Positions 8,025-16,637 of a stretch of 64,000 bases of DNA are shown here, in pieces (within the stretch, counting starts at the first letter, position 1; every line of letters starts with the position of its first letter). The stretch is from Nitrospirota bacterium (GTDB lineage Bacteria > Nitrospirota > Thermodesulfovibrionia > Thermodesulfovibrionales > SM23-35): positions 107,315-171,314 of the forward strand of contig JACUUX010000001.1 in assembly GCA_014859105.1 (NCBI GenBank). The letters run 5' to 3'. The notes under the pieces are model-generated. The model made no database searches, was not told where the DNA came from, and worked only from the letters and a program-made list of their open reading frames with translations. The translations under genes and the position numbers were made by a program.

Positions 8025-8111
8025 GGCTAACGACTTAATTCAGCGGCAGGGAATCTACCATTGAAAAACCAAACAAGGTTATTCCCTGTCCGCTGGAATG
8101 TCTTGTTGTGC
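8025..8111 (-). other. attC recombination site (integron), end of first cassette
   Basis: GGCTAAC GACTTAATT CAGCGGCAGGGAAT ... ATTCCCTGTCCGCTG GAATGTCTT GTTGTGC; R'' is the complement of the cassette 5' core at 10350-10356. Confidence 0.9.
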
Positions 8112-8510
8112 AATCTTTTTTATTCGGTTCATTTTGCGATTGAGTTTGCCTTCCTTAATTTCATGTTCCCAAATTCTGATTACCTGCCACCCTTTCATTT
8201 TCAGAGCTTTTGTTATTTTCTTGTCTCTATTTTTATTCTTTTCAATTTTATTATTCCAGTAATTAACATTAGATGAGGGCATACGGCAATGGCGGGGGCA
8301 TCCATGCCAAAAACAACCGTCAATAAACACTGCTATCTTCAAACGCGGAAAAATAAAATCAGGCTTTCCGGTCAACGGGTAATTGCGTCGCCATCCAACA
8401 ATGCCTTTTTCTTTGAGGATAGAAATAAATTTAAGTTCTGTGGATTTTGTGTTTCTGGACTTTACGCTTGCCATAATCCTTGAGCGTTCGGTCTTTGAAA
8501 ATGTATCCAC
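8079..8510 (-). CDS. vsr: very short patch repair endonuclease
   Basis: MDTFSKTERSRIMASVKSRNTKSTELKF...FPRLKIAVFIDGCFWHGCPRHCRMP. Confidence 0.95.
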   Translation of the reverse strand: MDTFSKTERSRIMASVKSRNTKSTELKFISILKEKGIVGWRRNYPLTGKPDFIFPRLKIAVFIDGCFWHGCPRHCRMPSSNVNYWNNKIEKNKNRDKKITKALKMKGWQVIRIWEHEIKEGKLNRKMNRIKKIAQQDIPADRE

Positions 8511-8513
8511 TGG

Positions 8514-9251
8514 TCACTTGATAATTTCTATCCAAGACTCATCAAACTTTATTGCTTTAAGGATTTCGTCTCGGTCAACTATGGGAGGTTTCTTAATTCT
8601 TATTGCAAGCCTGTCAGCAGGAACGTCCTCAATGATGGTAAATTGAGAGCCATGAGGCTGCCAAGTGAAAATATGTTGCTTGCCTTTTTTGCTAAATCCC
8701 TCCAAGTTGTTTCTTTCATTCCATTGCCACCAATAATCTTCAGCCCTATATAGAATAGTTTCAAATTCAAAAACAGCAGCCTCCAACAAGTCATCTGATT
8801 TGATAAGAACGACAGTCCTGACATGCTTATAAAGTTTGCGGATTCCAGCTACACGCTCGTTCCAGATCGAAAGAACTTTTTCGCCAAGATCGTTTGGGTC
8901 GGCATCGCTGATTTCTCGGTCGCCAAAAGAATAGATGGGGGAGTTTCTTCCAGATATAAGTCGAATTTTAGAGACCGTTGATGGTTGTCTATTTTTGACA
9001 GTCTTAGCTCCCCAAGCTGTTTGTTGAAGAACTATATCGTCTAACCCGACATTTGAGGGTTTCCATTTCGCGCCGACAAGCCTTGCAAATATTTCCTCCC
9101 AATCTGGGCCTTCCAGTCTTGTCGTGCCGCGCGATGCAAGTAAATACACAAGCTCGCGTCCCAAATTAAGCGCAAATTCTTTTGGGAATTTATTCAGCGG
9201 ATAAGGCGACTTGTATTTCTCTACTGTTCTTAATCTTGGCCTTTCTGCCAT
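8514..9251 (-). CDS. putative type II restriction endonuclease (by context)
   Basis: 245 aa between C5-MTase and Vsr, start overlaps MTase; no family motif recognised with certainty. Confidence 0.6.
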   Translation of the reverse strand: MAERPRLRTVEKYKSPYPLNKFPKEFALNLGRELVYLLASRGTTRLEGPDWEEIFARLVGAKWKPSNVGLDDIVLQQTAWGAKTVKNRQPSTVSKIRLISGRNSPIYSFGDREISDADPNDLGEKVLSIWNERVAGIRKLYKHVRTVVLIKSDDLLEAAVFEFETILYRAEDYWWQWNERNNLEGFSKKGKQHIFTWQPHGSQFTIIEDVPADRLAIRIKKPPIVDRDEILKAIKFDESWIEIIK

Positions 9252-10299
9252 ATTTTTTCCCTTTTTCGAAAATCATCATCTGGCCATCAACCATTTGATA
9301 CTGAAGATTATTGATATCGTATTCAACATAGCCGTTGTGCCATCCCTGAGCAATAAACAAATTTCTAAGGACTGCTTTAGCAACGGGGACAGGAAGACTA
9401 TTTCCAGCTTGCTTTCGAGTCTGGCTATAATTGCAGACAATTTTAAAGCTGTCTGGAAATCCCTGTAAACGCAACATTTCACGCATTGTGAGCCGCCTCT
9501 CTCCGTTAACGAGCAAGTAATTATATGAAGCTCCGGCACGCAATGCGCAAGAAAATGGATATGCGCTTATATGACCTGCCTTATTTTCGTGCCAGATTGT
9601 TACTTCTTTCGTGGGCTTAAGTTTTTTCAGGCGATTCTTTCGGATATACTTGGACGCATAATATTGCTCAGGAACATTTTCTTCTAAAATCTCCTTTAGA
9701 GGAATCATGGGGAACCCGCTTTTTGGCCAATCAAATGAACAGGCTTTTTTAAAACCAACAATAAAAATGCGTTCTCTTTTTTGGGGAAGCCCGAAATCTA
9801 AAGCATTTAGGACGCGAAAGTCTGCATAATAGCCTAAGTCTTTTAAAGCTGACATGATGCGCTTAAGCGTTTTGCCGTTATTATGGCCTGCCAATAATTT
9901 TACGTTTTCCAGTAAAAATGCTGGTGGTTTTTTAGCTTCAAGTATGCGTGCGATATCAAAAAAAAGCGTGCCGCGTGTGTCCTCAAAACCCTTTCTGTGG
10001 CCGATTATACTGAATGGCTGGCAGGGAAAGCCAGCAAAAAGCACGTCATGGTCAGGGATGGCCTCAGCCTTGATTGCCGTGATATCGGCTGCTGGTCTTT
10101 CGCCGAAATTTTCCTCATAAGCTTTTTGGCATTCCTCATCAATATCGCATGAAAAAACACATTTGACCTGAATACCGAATTCATTAGCCATTTGTTCAGC
10201 GGCGATCCGAAAACCGCCAATGCCGCAAAATAAATCAATAAATCTAATTGCTTTACCGTTTTTCCCTTCATTATTTGCCATGTTGCTATAGCTTACCAT
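9190..10299 (-). CDS. DNA (cytosine-5-)-methyltransferase
   Basis: FIDLFCGIGGFRIA...FAGFPCQPFSIIGHRKGFEDTRGTLFFDI...LLENVK...FGLPQKRERIFIVGF...RRLTMREMLRLQGFPD. Confidence 0.97.
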   Translation of the reverse strand: MVSYSNMANNEGKNGKAIRFIDLFCGIGGFRIAAEQMANEFGIQVKCVFSCDIDEECQKAYEENFGERPAADITAIKAEAIPDHDVLFAGFPCQPFSIIGHRKGFEDTRGTLFFDIARILEAKKPPAFLLENVKLLAGHNNGKTLKRIMSALKDLGYYADFRVLNALDFGLPQKRERIFIVGFKKACSFDWPKSGFPMIPLKEILEENVPEQYYASKYIRKNRLKKLKPTKEVTIWHENKAGHISAYPFSCALRAGASYNYLLVNGERRLTMREMLRLQGFPDSFKIVCNYSQTRKQAGNSLPVPVAKAVLRNLFIAQGWHNGYVEYDINNLQYQMVDGQMMIFEKGKKYGRKAKIKNSREIQVALSAE

Positions 10300-10349
10300 T
10301 ATCGACTGAGAGTCTTCAATTGTCTTTTATTATGTCGTTATTTATTAAT

Positions 10350-10356
10350 GCACAAC
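10350..10356 (-). other. attI-cassette junction core (GTTGTGC on minus strand)
   Basis: Plus GCACAAC between the first cassette gene and intI; complementary to the R'' of the first attC (8105-8111). Confidence 0.65.
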
Positions 10357-10481
10357 ATTTATTTTTAAACCTATTCTACATCTGGAAGCATTATATAAAG
10401 ATGCGTATTACAAGTCAAGAAATTCAATGTTATCTAAAGCTTAAAAGAATGTTGTTTTGTGGGTATTAATTCTATATAATA

Positions 10482-11759
10482 ATGCTATTTTGGTTGATAA
10501 GTTTAATATATATAAATCACATGCTTGATAATTTTAGGAGTTATCTGCTGCAAAAAGGGTCAATAAAACCAAACTATGTCCCTTATTATCTCAAATGGGT
10601 GGCGGATTGCTATTCCTTCCTCAATGTCCTCAATTCTGACCGGCTCGACAGCGATCGGAAGAAGCTCTATTTAGCCGATCTCGGCAAACGGCACGAGGAC
10701 TGGCAGGTAAAACAGGCTGATATGGCGTTGAGACTTTATGATTACTTCCTTTCCCGGGGATTGAAGTCATCGGCCTCCGGGATACCCGTATCGGGTGAGG
10801 ATTGGGCAGCCATCGAAGTGAAGATGCAGGAGGTGCTCCGGCTGAAACACATGTCATACAGCACTGAAAAAACATATCTCCTGTGGCTTCGCAGCTTTCG
10901 TGCATTCGTAAAGGAAAAGAATCCTGCAGAGCTTTCAGGACATGACCTGCAGGATTTTCTTAGCTATCTTGCTGTTGAGAAGAGAGTTTCTGCTTCTACC
11001 CAGAATCAGGCGCTGAATGCCATCGTATTTCTGTACCGCCACATCTTGGAGAAAAATATTGATAATGAATTGAGTGCAGTCCGCGCCAGTTACAGGAGAC
11101 GTCTTCCGGTTGTGCTGACCATACAGGAAATTGAGCGGATTTTTGATCATATAGAAGGTGTACAGCGTCTCATGGCTATGCTCATCTATGGATGCGGCCT
11201 CAGATTGCAGGAATGCCTGAGGCTTCGCATTAAGGATATCGACCTTGAGCAGAATATTGTCATTGTCAGATCCGGCAAAGGGGACAGGGATCGACGGACG
11301 ATTCTGCCGGAGTCACTAAAAGATGATCTCATACGACATATTGCAAAAGTAAAATCTCTTCATGATAAAGACAGAAAGGATGATATCAACGGTGTCTGGC
11401 TTCCGGGTGCACTGGAGAAGAAATATCCGAATGCAGGGAAAGAATGGGCATGGTTCTGGCTTTTTTCTTCCAAATCGCTGTCGGTTGATCCCCGTACTCT
11501 TTTAGTAAGGAGGCACCATATGCATCCTGCATCGCTCCAGAAGGCTTTTTATGATGGACTGAAAAAATCGGGCATAGCAAAACAGGCATCGGTGCACACC
11601 TTGAGGCACAGTTTTGCAACATACCTCCTTGAAAACGGATATGACATCAGGACAATTCAGGAACTCCTTGGACATAAAAACCTTCAGACCACGATGATAT
11701 ACACTCATGTGGCATCAAAAAACATTCTTAGTGTACGGAGTCCGCTGGATAAAATATAA
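10482..11759 (+). CDS. intI: integron integrase IntI (probable start ATG 10521)
   Basis: Tyrosine recombinase with IntI-specific insertion VWLPGALEKKYPNAGKEWAWFWLFSSKSLSVDPRTLLVRRHHMHP and HTLRHSFATYLLENGYDIRTIQELLGHKNLQTTMIYTHV. Confidence 0.97.
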   Translation: MLFWLISLIYINHMLDNFRSYLLQKGSIKPNYVPYYLKWVADCYSFLNVLNSDRLDSDRKKLYLADLGKRHEDWQVKQADMALRLYDYFLSRGLKSSASGIPVSGEDWAAIEVKMQEVLRLKHMSYSTEKTYLLWLRSFRAFVKEKNPAELSGHDLQDFLSYLAVEKRVSASTQNQALNAIVFLYRHILEKNIDNELSAVRASYRRRLPVVLTIQEIERIFDHIEGVQRLMAMLIYGCGLRLQECLRLRIKDIDLEQNIVIVRSGKGDRDRRTILPESLKDDLIRHIAKVKSLHDKDRKDDINGVWLPGALEKKYPNAGKEWAWFWLFSSKSLSVDPRTLLVRRHHMHPASLQKAFYDGLKKSGIAKQASVHTLRHSFATYLLENGYDIRTIQELLGHKNLQTTMIYTHVASKNILSVRSPLDKI

Positions 11760-11770
11760 TAAAATAAGCT

Positions 11771-12610
11771 ATGAAACTTGTTTGGAGAGATTTCTTCTTA
11801 GACTTCTCTAAAAAGACCTATGTTATGGGAATACTCAATGTCACACCCGATTCTTTTGCTGATGGAGGACTCTATTTTGATAAATCTTCAGCAATTGAAA
11901 GGGCATACCAGCTTGTCGAAGATGGTGCTGATATCATTGATATTGGAGGTGAATCAACAAGGCCGGGTTCGGAATCTGTAAGCATTGAGGAAGAGCTAAA
12001 CCGTACAATCCCTGTTATTGTATCTCTTGCAAAGAAAATCAATGTTCCCATATCGATAGATACTTACAAATCTGAGGTTGCTAAAACGGCACTCGATGCG
12101 GGGGCTTCTATGGTTAATGACGTCAGCGGGCTGAGGTTTGATCCCCTCATGGCTAGTATTGTCTCCCGATATGAAGTTCCTGTGGTGATTATGCATATTA
12201 AGGGTAAGCCTAAAGACATGCAGCAAAATCCTGTTTATGAGGCATTGATACCAGAGATACTGGATTACCTGAGGTCATGTATAAAATCGGCTATGGAATC
12301 TGGCATCCCGGAAGACAAGATAATAATCGATCCCGGCATAGGTTTTGGCAAGACATTTGAGCATAACCTTGAGATAATTAATAATCTTAGAGAATTTACT
12401 TCTCTGGGAAAACCGTTACTCATAGGACCATCAAGAAAAGCCTTCATAGGAAAAATCCTTGGAGATGTCCCTGCTGGAGAAAGGCTTGAGGGAACCGCTG
12501 CGGCAGTCGCAATCTCGGTGATGAACGGAGCGAATATAGTCCGTGTTCATGATGTCAGGGAGATGGTGAAGGTTGTCAAGGTTGCAGATGCAATTAAGAA
12601 TCCAGGTTAA
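11771..12610 (+). CDS. folP: dihydropteroate synthase
   Basis: VMGILNVTPDSFADGG...DIIDIGGESTRPGS...PISIDTYKSEVA...IIIDPGIGFGKTFEHN...PLLIGPSRKAFIG. Confidence 0.97.
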   Translation: MKLVWRDFFLDFSKKTYVMGILNVTPDSFADGGLYFDKSSAIERAYQLVEDGADIIDIGGESTRPGSESVSIEEELNRTIPVIVSLAKKINVPISIDTYKSEVAKTALDAGASMVNDVSGLRFDPLMASIVSRYEVPVVIMHIKGKPKDMQQNPVYEALIPEILDYLRSCIKSAMESGIPEDKIIIDPGIGFGKTFEHNLEIINNLREFTSLGKPLLIGPSRKAFIGKILGDVPAGERLEGTAAAVAISVMNGANIVRVHDVREMVKVVKVADAIKNPG

Positions 12611-13833
12611 ATCTTTTTCTTTATCAGCTCCTCATAAAATTCCAGTGTTTGAGTGGCTATGCTCTGCCAGCTGTAATGTCTTACAACTGTTTCTCTGGCT
12701 TTTGTCCCCATCATTTGAGTCTTTTCCGGTGAAAGAATCAGTTCGTTTATAGCAGTCGCCAGGTCTCTGGCGAACTGTTCCGGATTATATGGTTCAGGGT
12801 TATTTGTATCCAATGGTTCAAATGAAACTAAAAACCCGGTCTCATTATGGATAACAACTTCCAGAATTCCTCCGACTGCAGAAGCTACAACAGGAGTCCC
12901 GCATGCCATGGCTTCAAGATTTATAATTCCGAAAGGCTCATAAATTGATGGACAGACAAATACCGAGGCATGACTGTATAGGGTGATGAGATGTTCCCTG
13001 GGAATAAATTTGTCTATCCAGATAATCCTATTCGATGTTTTAGCTTCTACTTTTCTAACCTGCTCTTTCATCTCATTTAAGATTTCTTTTGTATCAGGGT
13101 CAGCAGCAAGCAGAACAATCTGCATATTGGGAACAAGGTATTTAATCGCATTGAGAAGATGGAAAATTCCCTTTTGCCTCGTAATCCTTCCAACAAAAAG
13201 AACGAAGGGTTTATCAGGATTGATTTTGCATAACCTAAGCATTTCCTGATTAAATGTCGGTTTATATTGATTAATATCGATTCCATTCGGAATTATCCTT
13301 ATCTTCTCATGAGAAATGTTATAAATATCTTGTATAGATTTTTTCATAAATTGAGAGACAGCAATGATACCATCAGCATTTTCAAGGGCTGTCTTTTCGA
13401 CCCAGATACTTGCTTTGTATGCAGAACCTAATTGCTCTTCTTTCCAGGGACGCTGTGGCTCGAGTGAATGGGCAGTGATGACAAAAGGTATATTTAAAAT
13501 CCTCTTTATAAGACAACCTGCAAGCAGGGTATACCAGGTATGGCAGTGAACAATGTCTGCCTTCGATACAGAGCCAGTCATGAAAATATTCCGGAAAAGG
13601 GTTTCCAGTAATTTCTTATTGCAGGTATCGTGATAAGGAAAGCTGAAATCGATTTGTATGCCCTGTACTTTTATATTTTTTGAATATTCTTTCTGTTCAC
13701 CAAAACAAAGGATCTGGATATTATGTGCCCCACCGTCTAACCCTGCGAGTTCTTTTGTAAGATTTGTAACATGAATACCGGCCCCTCCATAAATATGAGG
13801 GGGGTATTCATTCGTTAAGATAATGATCTTCAT
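12607..13833 (-). CDS. glycosyltransferase family 4 (glycogen synthase-like)
   Basis: MKIIILTNEYPPHIYGGAGIHVTNLTKELA...FVGRITRQKGI...PSIYEPFGIINLEAMACGTPVVAS. Confidence 0.9.
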   Translation of the reverse strand: MKIIILTNEYPPHIYGGAGIHVTNLTKELAGLDGGAHNIQILCFGEQKEYSKNIKVQGIQIDFSFPYHDTCNKKLLETLFRNIFMTGSVSKADIVHCHTWYTLLAGCLIKRILNIPFVITAHSLEPQRPWKEEQLGSAYKASIWVEKTALENADGIIAVSQFMKKSIQDIYNISHEKIRIIPNGIDINQYKPTFNQEMLRLCKINPDKPFVLFVGRITRQKGIFHLLNAIKYLVPNMQIVLLAADPDTKEILNEMKEQVRKVEAKTSNRIIWIDKFIPREHLITLYSHASVFVCPSIYEPFGIINLEAMACGTPVVASAVGGILEVVIHNETGFLVSFEPLDTNNPEPYNPEQFARDLATAINELILSPEKTQMMGTKARETVVRHYSWQSIATQTLEFYEELIKKKI

Positions 13834-14336
13834 TACTTGCCGGGAGTTCCGAGGACGAGTGTCCAGTAAGTTCTGAGATTACCGCTCCTCGCGTATGCAG
13901 CACCTGCCTCTTTAAATTCAGGGTTCATTATATTTTTACAATGCATTTTGCTTTTAAGCCATGACCGGACTGCGTCTTCAGGAGCCTGATATCCCTGGCC
14001 GACATCCTCACCGTAAAGAGACCACCGGTAACCGGCCATTAAAAGTCTTTCTCCCGGATCACTTCCGTCAGAGCCTTTATGGCTTAAAAAGCCGTTTTCT
14101 GCCATATCCAGAGAGTGTTGCAATGATGCCTGTGCGAGCTTTTCGTTCCATACAACGGGGGGGGCTGCTTTATAGTATTCATTCCCGCACATAATGCCGC
14201 TTGTGCGGGCCTTATTAATAGGCTCTATTATGCTTTCTACCATTGAGTGACTTTTATATATTCCTGAAGATGTATACATTACTGTACCGCAACTGTTTAC
14301 AAGCATCACGATCAAAAAAAGAGCAAAAAGGAACAT
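13833..14336 (-). CDS. CAP (SCP/PR1) domain lipoprotein
   Basis: NEKLAQASLQHSLDMAENGFLSHKGSDGSDPGERLLMAGY...GEDVGQGYQAPEDAVRSWLKS... Confidence 0.85.
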   Translation of the reverse strand: MFLFALFLIVMLVNSCGTVMYTSSGIYKSHSMVESIIEPINKARTSGIMCGNEYYKAAPPVVWNEKLAQASLQHSLDMAENGFLSHKGSDGSDPGERLLMAGYRWSLYGEDVGQGYQAPEDAVRSWLKSKMHCKNIMNPEFKEAGAAYARSGNLRTYWTLVLGTPGK

Positions 14337-15101
14337 ATTGCCTCCTTAAAAATCAATTTCTGATTGCAAACTTTCTAATTTTACCTGTCTTGAAAATAGA
14401 AAGCAAAGACCAAAAATAAATCTTCACTTTTAAAAATTGATAATTTAAACCTTTAGTTATAAATAAATCTATAACTTTTTTCTCTGAAAAATATAACTCT
14501 TTGAGGATTGACAGATAAATATTTTTTGATATAAATATAAGTAAAATAAAAATATTTTCTGGTATTTAATTGAACTTGAACCTTTGTTTTTTAAGGAAAA
14601 TTTGTTGAATATAATAATATGAAAAGGTTCATTAGTTAGATTACAGATGGAGCTGCAATTGAGAGATGATATAAACACAGAAGTGCTAATGTCAGTAAGC
14701 AGGCAGAGGATAAAAATGCTTATCTCAGTATTAATGGAGTCACCGATTTATCTGACTTTATCTCTGGAAGAAAGATATATGCTCCTGAAAGGATTGATCG
14801 GACGATATCCTTCTATCTTTGATAAATAAGCAACAAACTGGAGGGCAGCGGTAAAGTCTGAATTAAAAAATTGTTGGGGGGGAGGGCTACCGCTGATTTT
14901 TGATTACCAGTCATTCGTCCTGGAAGTCTTTCAGGGAGTCTTTCTTTAATGCTTTTTCCAGAAGTTTTCTTTTCCTGGATGGCATTATTTTCCCCTTTAA
15001 AAACGAAACGGGGATTCTTTTTCTGGAAGTCTTTTTAAGTAATTTTACCGTCTCTTTTTTCATTTTGCTTATATATATATTTTAATACATTTTTTCATTT
15101 C

Positions 15102-15317
15102 TCAGTCAGCTTCCATCCACTTTTCCGTATCAGCCTTTTCCTCTTGAGTACTGATCTGAATCTCTGATTCCAGAATCCTTCTGATTAAATCCAGCTCCAG
15201 GTATTCTTTTTTTAAAACCTCCCAGTTTAACAGCGTCTTAATCACGTCTTTAAAAAACATTCTTTCCATAAGCGACAGCTGTTGTACTTCCGTTTTCCAG
15301 AATCTTACAGATTTCAT
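15102..15317 (-). CDS. hypothetical protein
   Basis: Likely start MKSVRFWKTEVQQLSLMERMF with GGAGG-like upstream; track start longer. Confidence 0.4.
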   Translation of the reverse strand: MKSVRFWKTEVQQLSLMERMFFKDVIKTLLNWEVLKKEYLELDLIRRILESEIQISTQEEKADTEKWMEAD

Positions 15318-15561
15318 AGTACCTCCCAAATTTAACTTCGAATCTTTTTTAAAATATAAATGCAAAGGTCTAAAAAATTTGTAATCTGTATCACAAGGAT
15401 TTTTTATAAGTTTAAAACTTTGGGCTCAAACTTACATAAAACCTATTCTCGGAAAATTTATAACTATTTCTGCTTGAAAAATATATAAATTCCATGTTAA
15501 ATAAATAATATTCTCAGTCAATTATAAATAATATTCGGTCAAAATTTTTAAGCTTTCCCTT

Positions 15562-16068
15562 ATGTATTTCATTCAGACTACAGAGATTATTAAAAAGTCA
15601 GGGAGAAGAATATTCCCTGACAGGAGGGAGGTTCCTACACCTTTCATAAGCAGATATACATTCATTGGTGGACGGAGACGCGCTGTCAGAAGAAAAGAGG
15701 ATATGAAAAAAGACTATTTTGTGGACTTATACAGCACCAGGCTATTGGTGACGGTTATGTCTCTGTTGATTCTGAGTATTTTTGATGGCTGCCTGACTCT
15801 TATTTTAATAAAAGAGAATATAGCGTTTGAGGCAAACCCTATTATGGCCTCGTATTTAAATTTCGGTGATATGTCTTTTTTAGTCGGAAAATTCATAATT
15901 ACCACTGTGTCAGTCGTTATTTTATGCATATGCAAGAATTTCCCATTCACGAGGGCCTTATTGGTCTCTGCCTTAATAATTTATATTGGTATTGTGGCGT
16001 ATGAATTGATCATCATGTTTAAATTCATTCCGGATTTTACTCTATATGCCTCTTTAAAAATAAAATAA
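15562..16068 (+). CDS. DUF5658-like membrane protein
   Basis: LLILSIFDGCLTLILIKENIAFEANPIMASYLNFG + multiple TM segments. Confidence 0.7.
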   Translation: MYFIQTTEIIKKSGRRIFPDRREVPTPFISRYTFIGGRRRAVRRKEDMKKDYFVDLYSTRLLVTVMSLLILSIFDGCLTLILIKENIAFEANPIMASYLNFGDMSFLVGKFIITTVSVVILCICKNFPFTRALLVSALIIYIGIVAYELIIMFKFIPDFTLYASLKIK

Positions 16069-16073
16069 GAATA

Positions 16074-16607
16074 TTAAATGCTTCTTCTGCATTCTTTTAA
16101 GAAGCTACATATAAAATCCAGACATTTATCCTTTTCTTTTGTGCGAAATAGTTTAGCACCCTCTGGTATGCCGGCCGGGAGTTCTTTATCATAGATTACT
16201 ATATCTGCCATACTCAGCACATTCTCAGCGCTTTTCTTGAATCTTTTATTATCGCCAGCAACAAAAACCACGAAATCGGGTTTTAACATCTTTATGGCGC
16301 TATTACCTTCAATCAGGATGCCTTCGAGATAAGATAACATTCCTGCAGCCATTTGAATGATATCAGGAAGTTCAGAGACTGGAGATTGAACCCAGAGGAC
16401 CCTTTCAGCACCTGAATCGAGCAGTTTCCTCGTGTCCTTGCCCTTCTCGGACAGTATTTCAATATCATCTGTTATAGAGATGTAAAGAGAGGTTTTTGTA
16501 TATTTTATAGCACCCCAGCCCTTGAGTCTTTTGAGAATCAAAGAGGCATATGTGGTCTTTCCTGCCCCGCTGTATGCTCCACCAATTCCGATTATTATGG
16601 GTCTCAT
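16074..16607 (-). CDS. MobB-like P-loop NTPase (molybdopterin-guanine dinucleotide biosynthesis-type)
   Basis: MRPIIIGIGGAYSGAGKTTYASLILKRLKGWGAIKYTKTS. Confidence 0.75.
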   Translation of the reverse strand: MRPIIIGIGGAYSGAGKTTYASLILKRLKGWGAIKYTKTSLYISITDDIEILSEKGKDTRKLLDSGAERVLWVQSPVSELPDIIQMAAGMLSYLEGILIEGNSAIKMLKPDFVVFVAGDNKRFKKSAENVLSMADIVIYDKELPAGIPEGAKLFRTKEKDKCLDFICSFLKECRRSI

Positions 16608-16637
16608 AATACTTTTCTATTTATACCCCAGAAACTT

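Noticed and set aside
11771-12610. folP as a sul-type resistance gene
   Set aside because: Reads as an ordinary chromosomal dihydropteroate synthase; no transposon, qacE or 3'-CS context.
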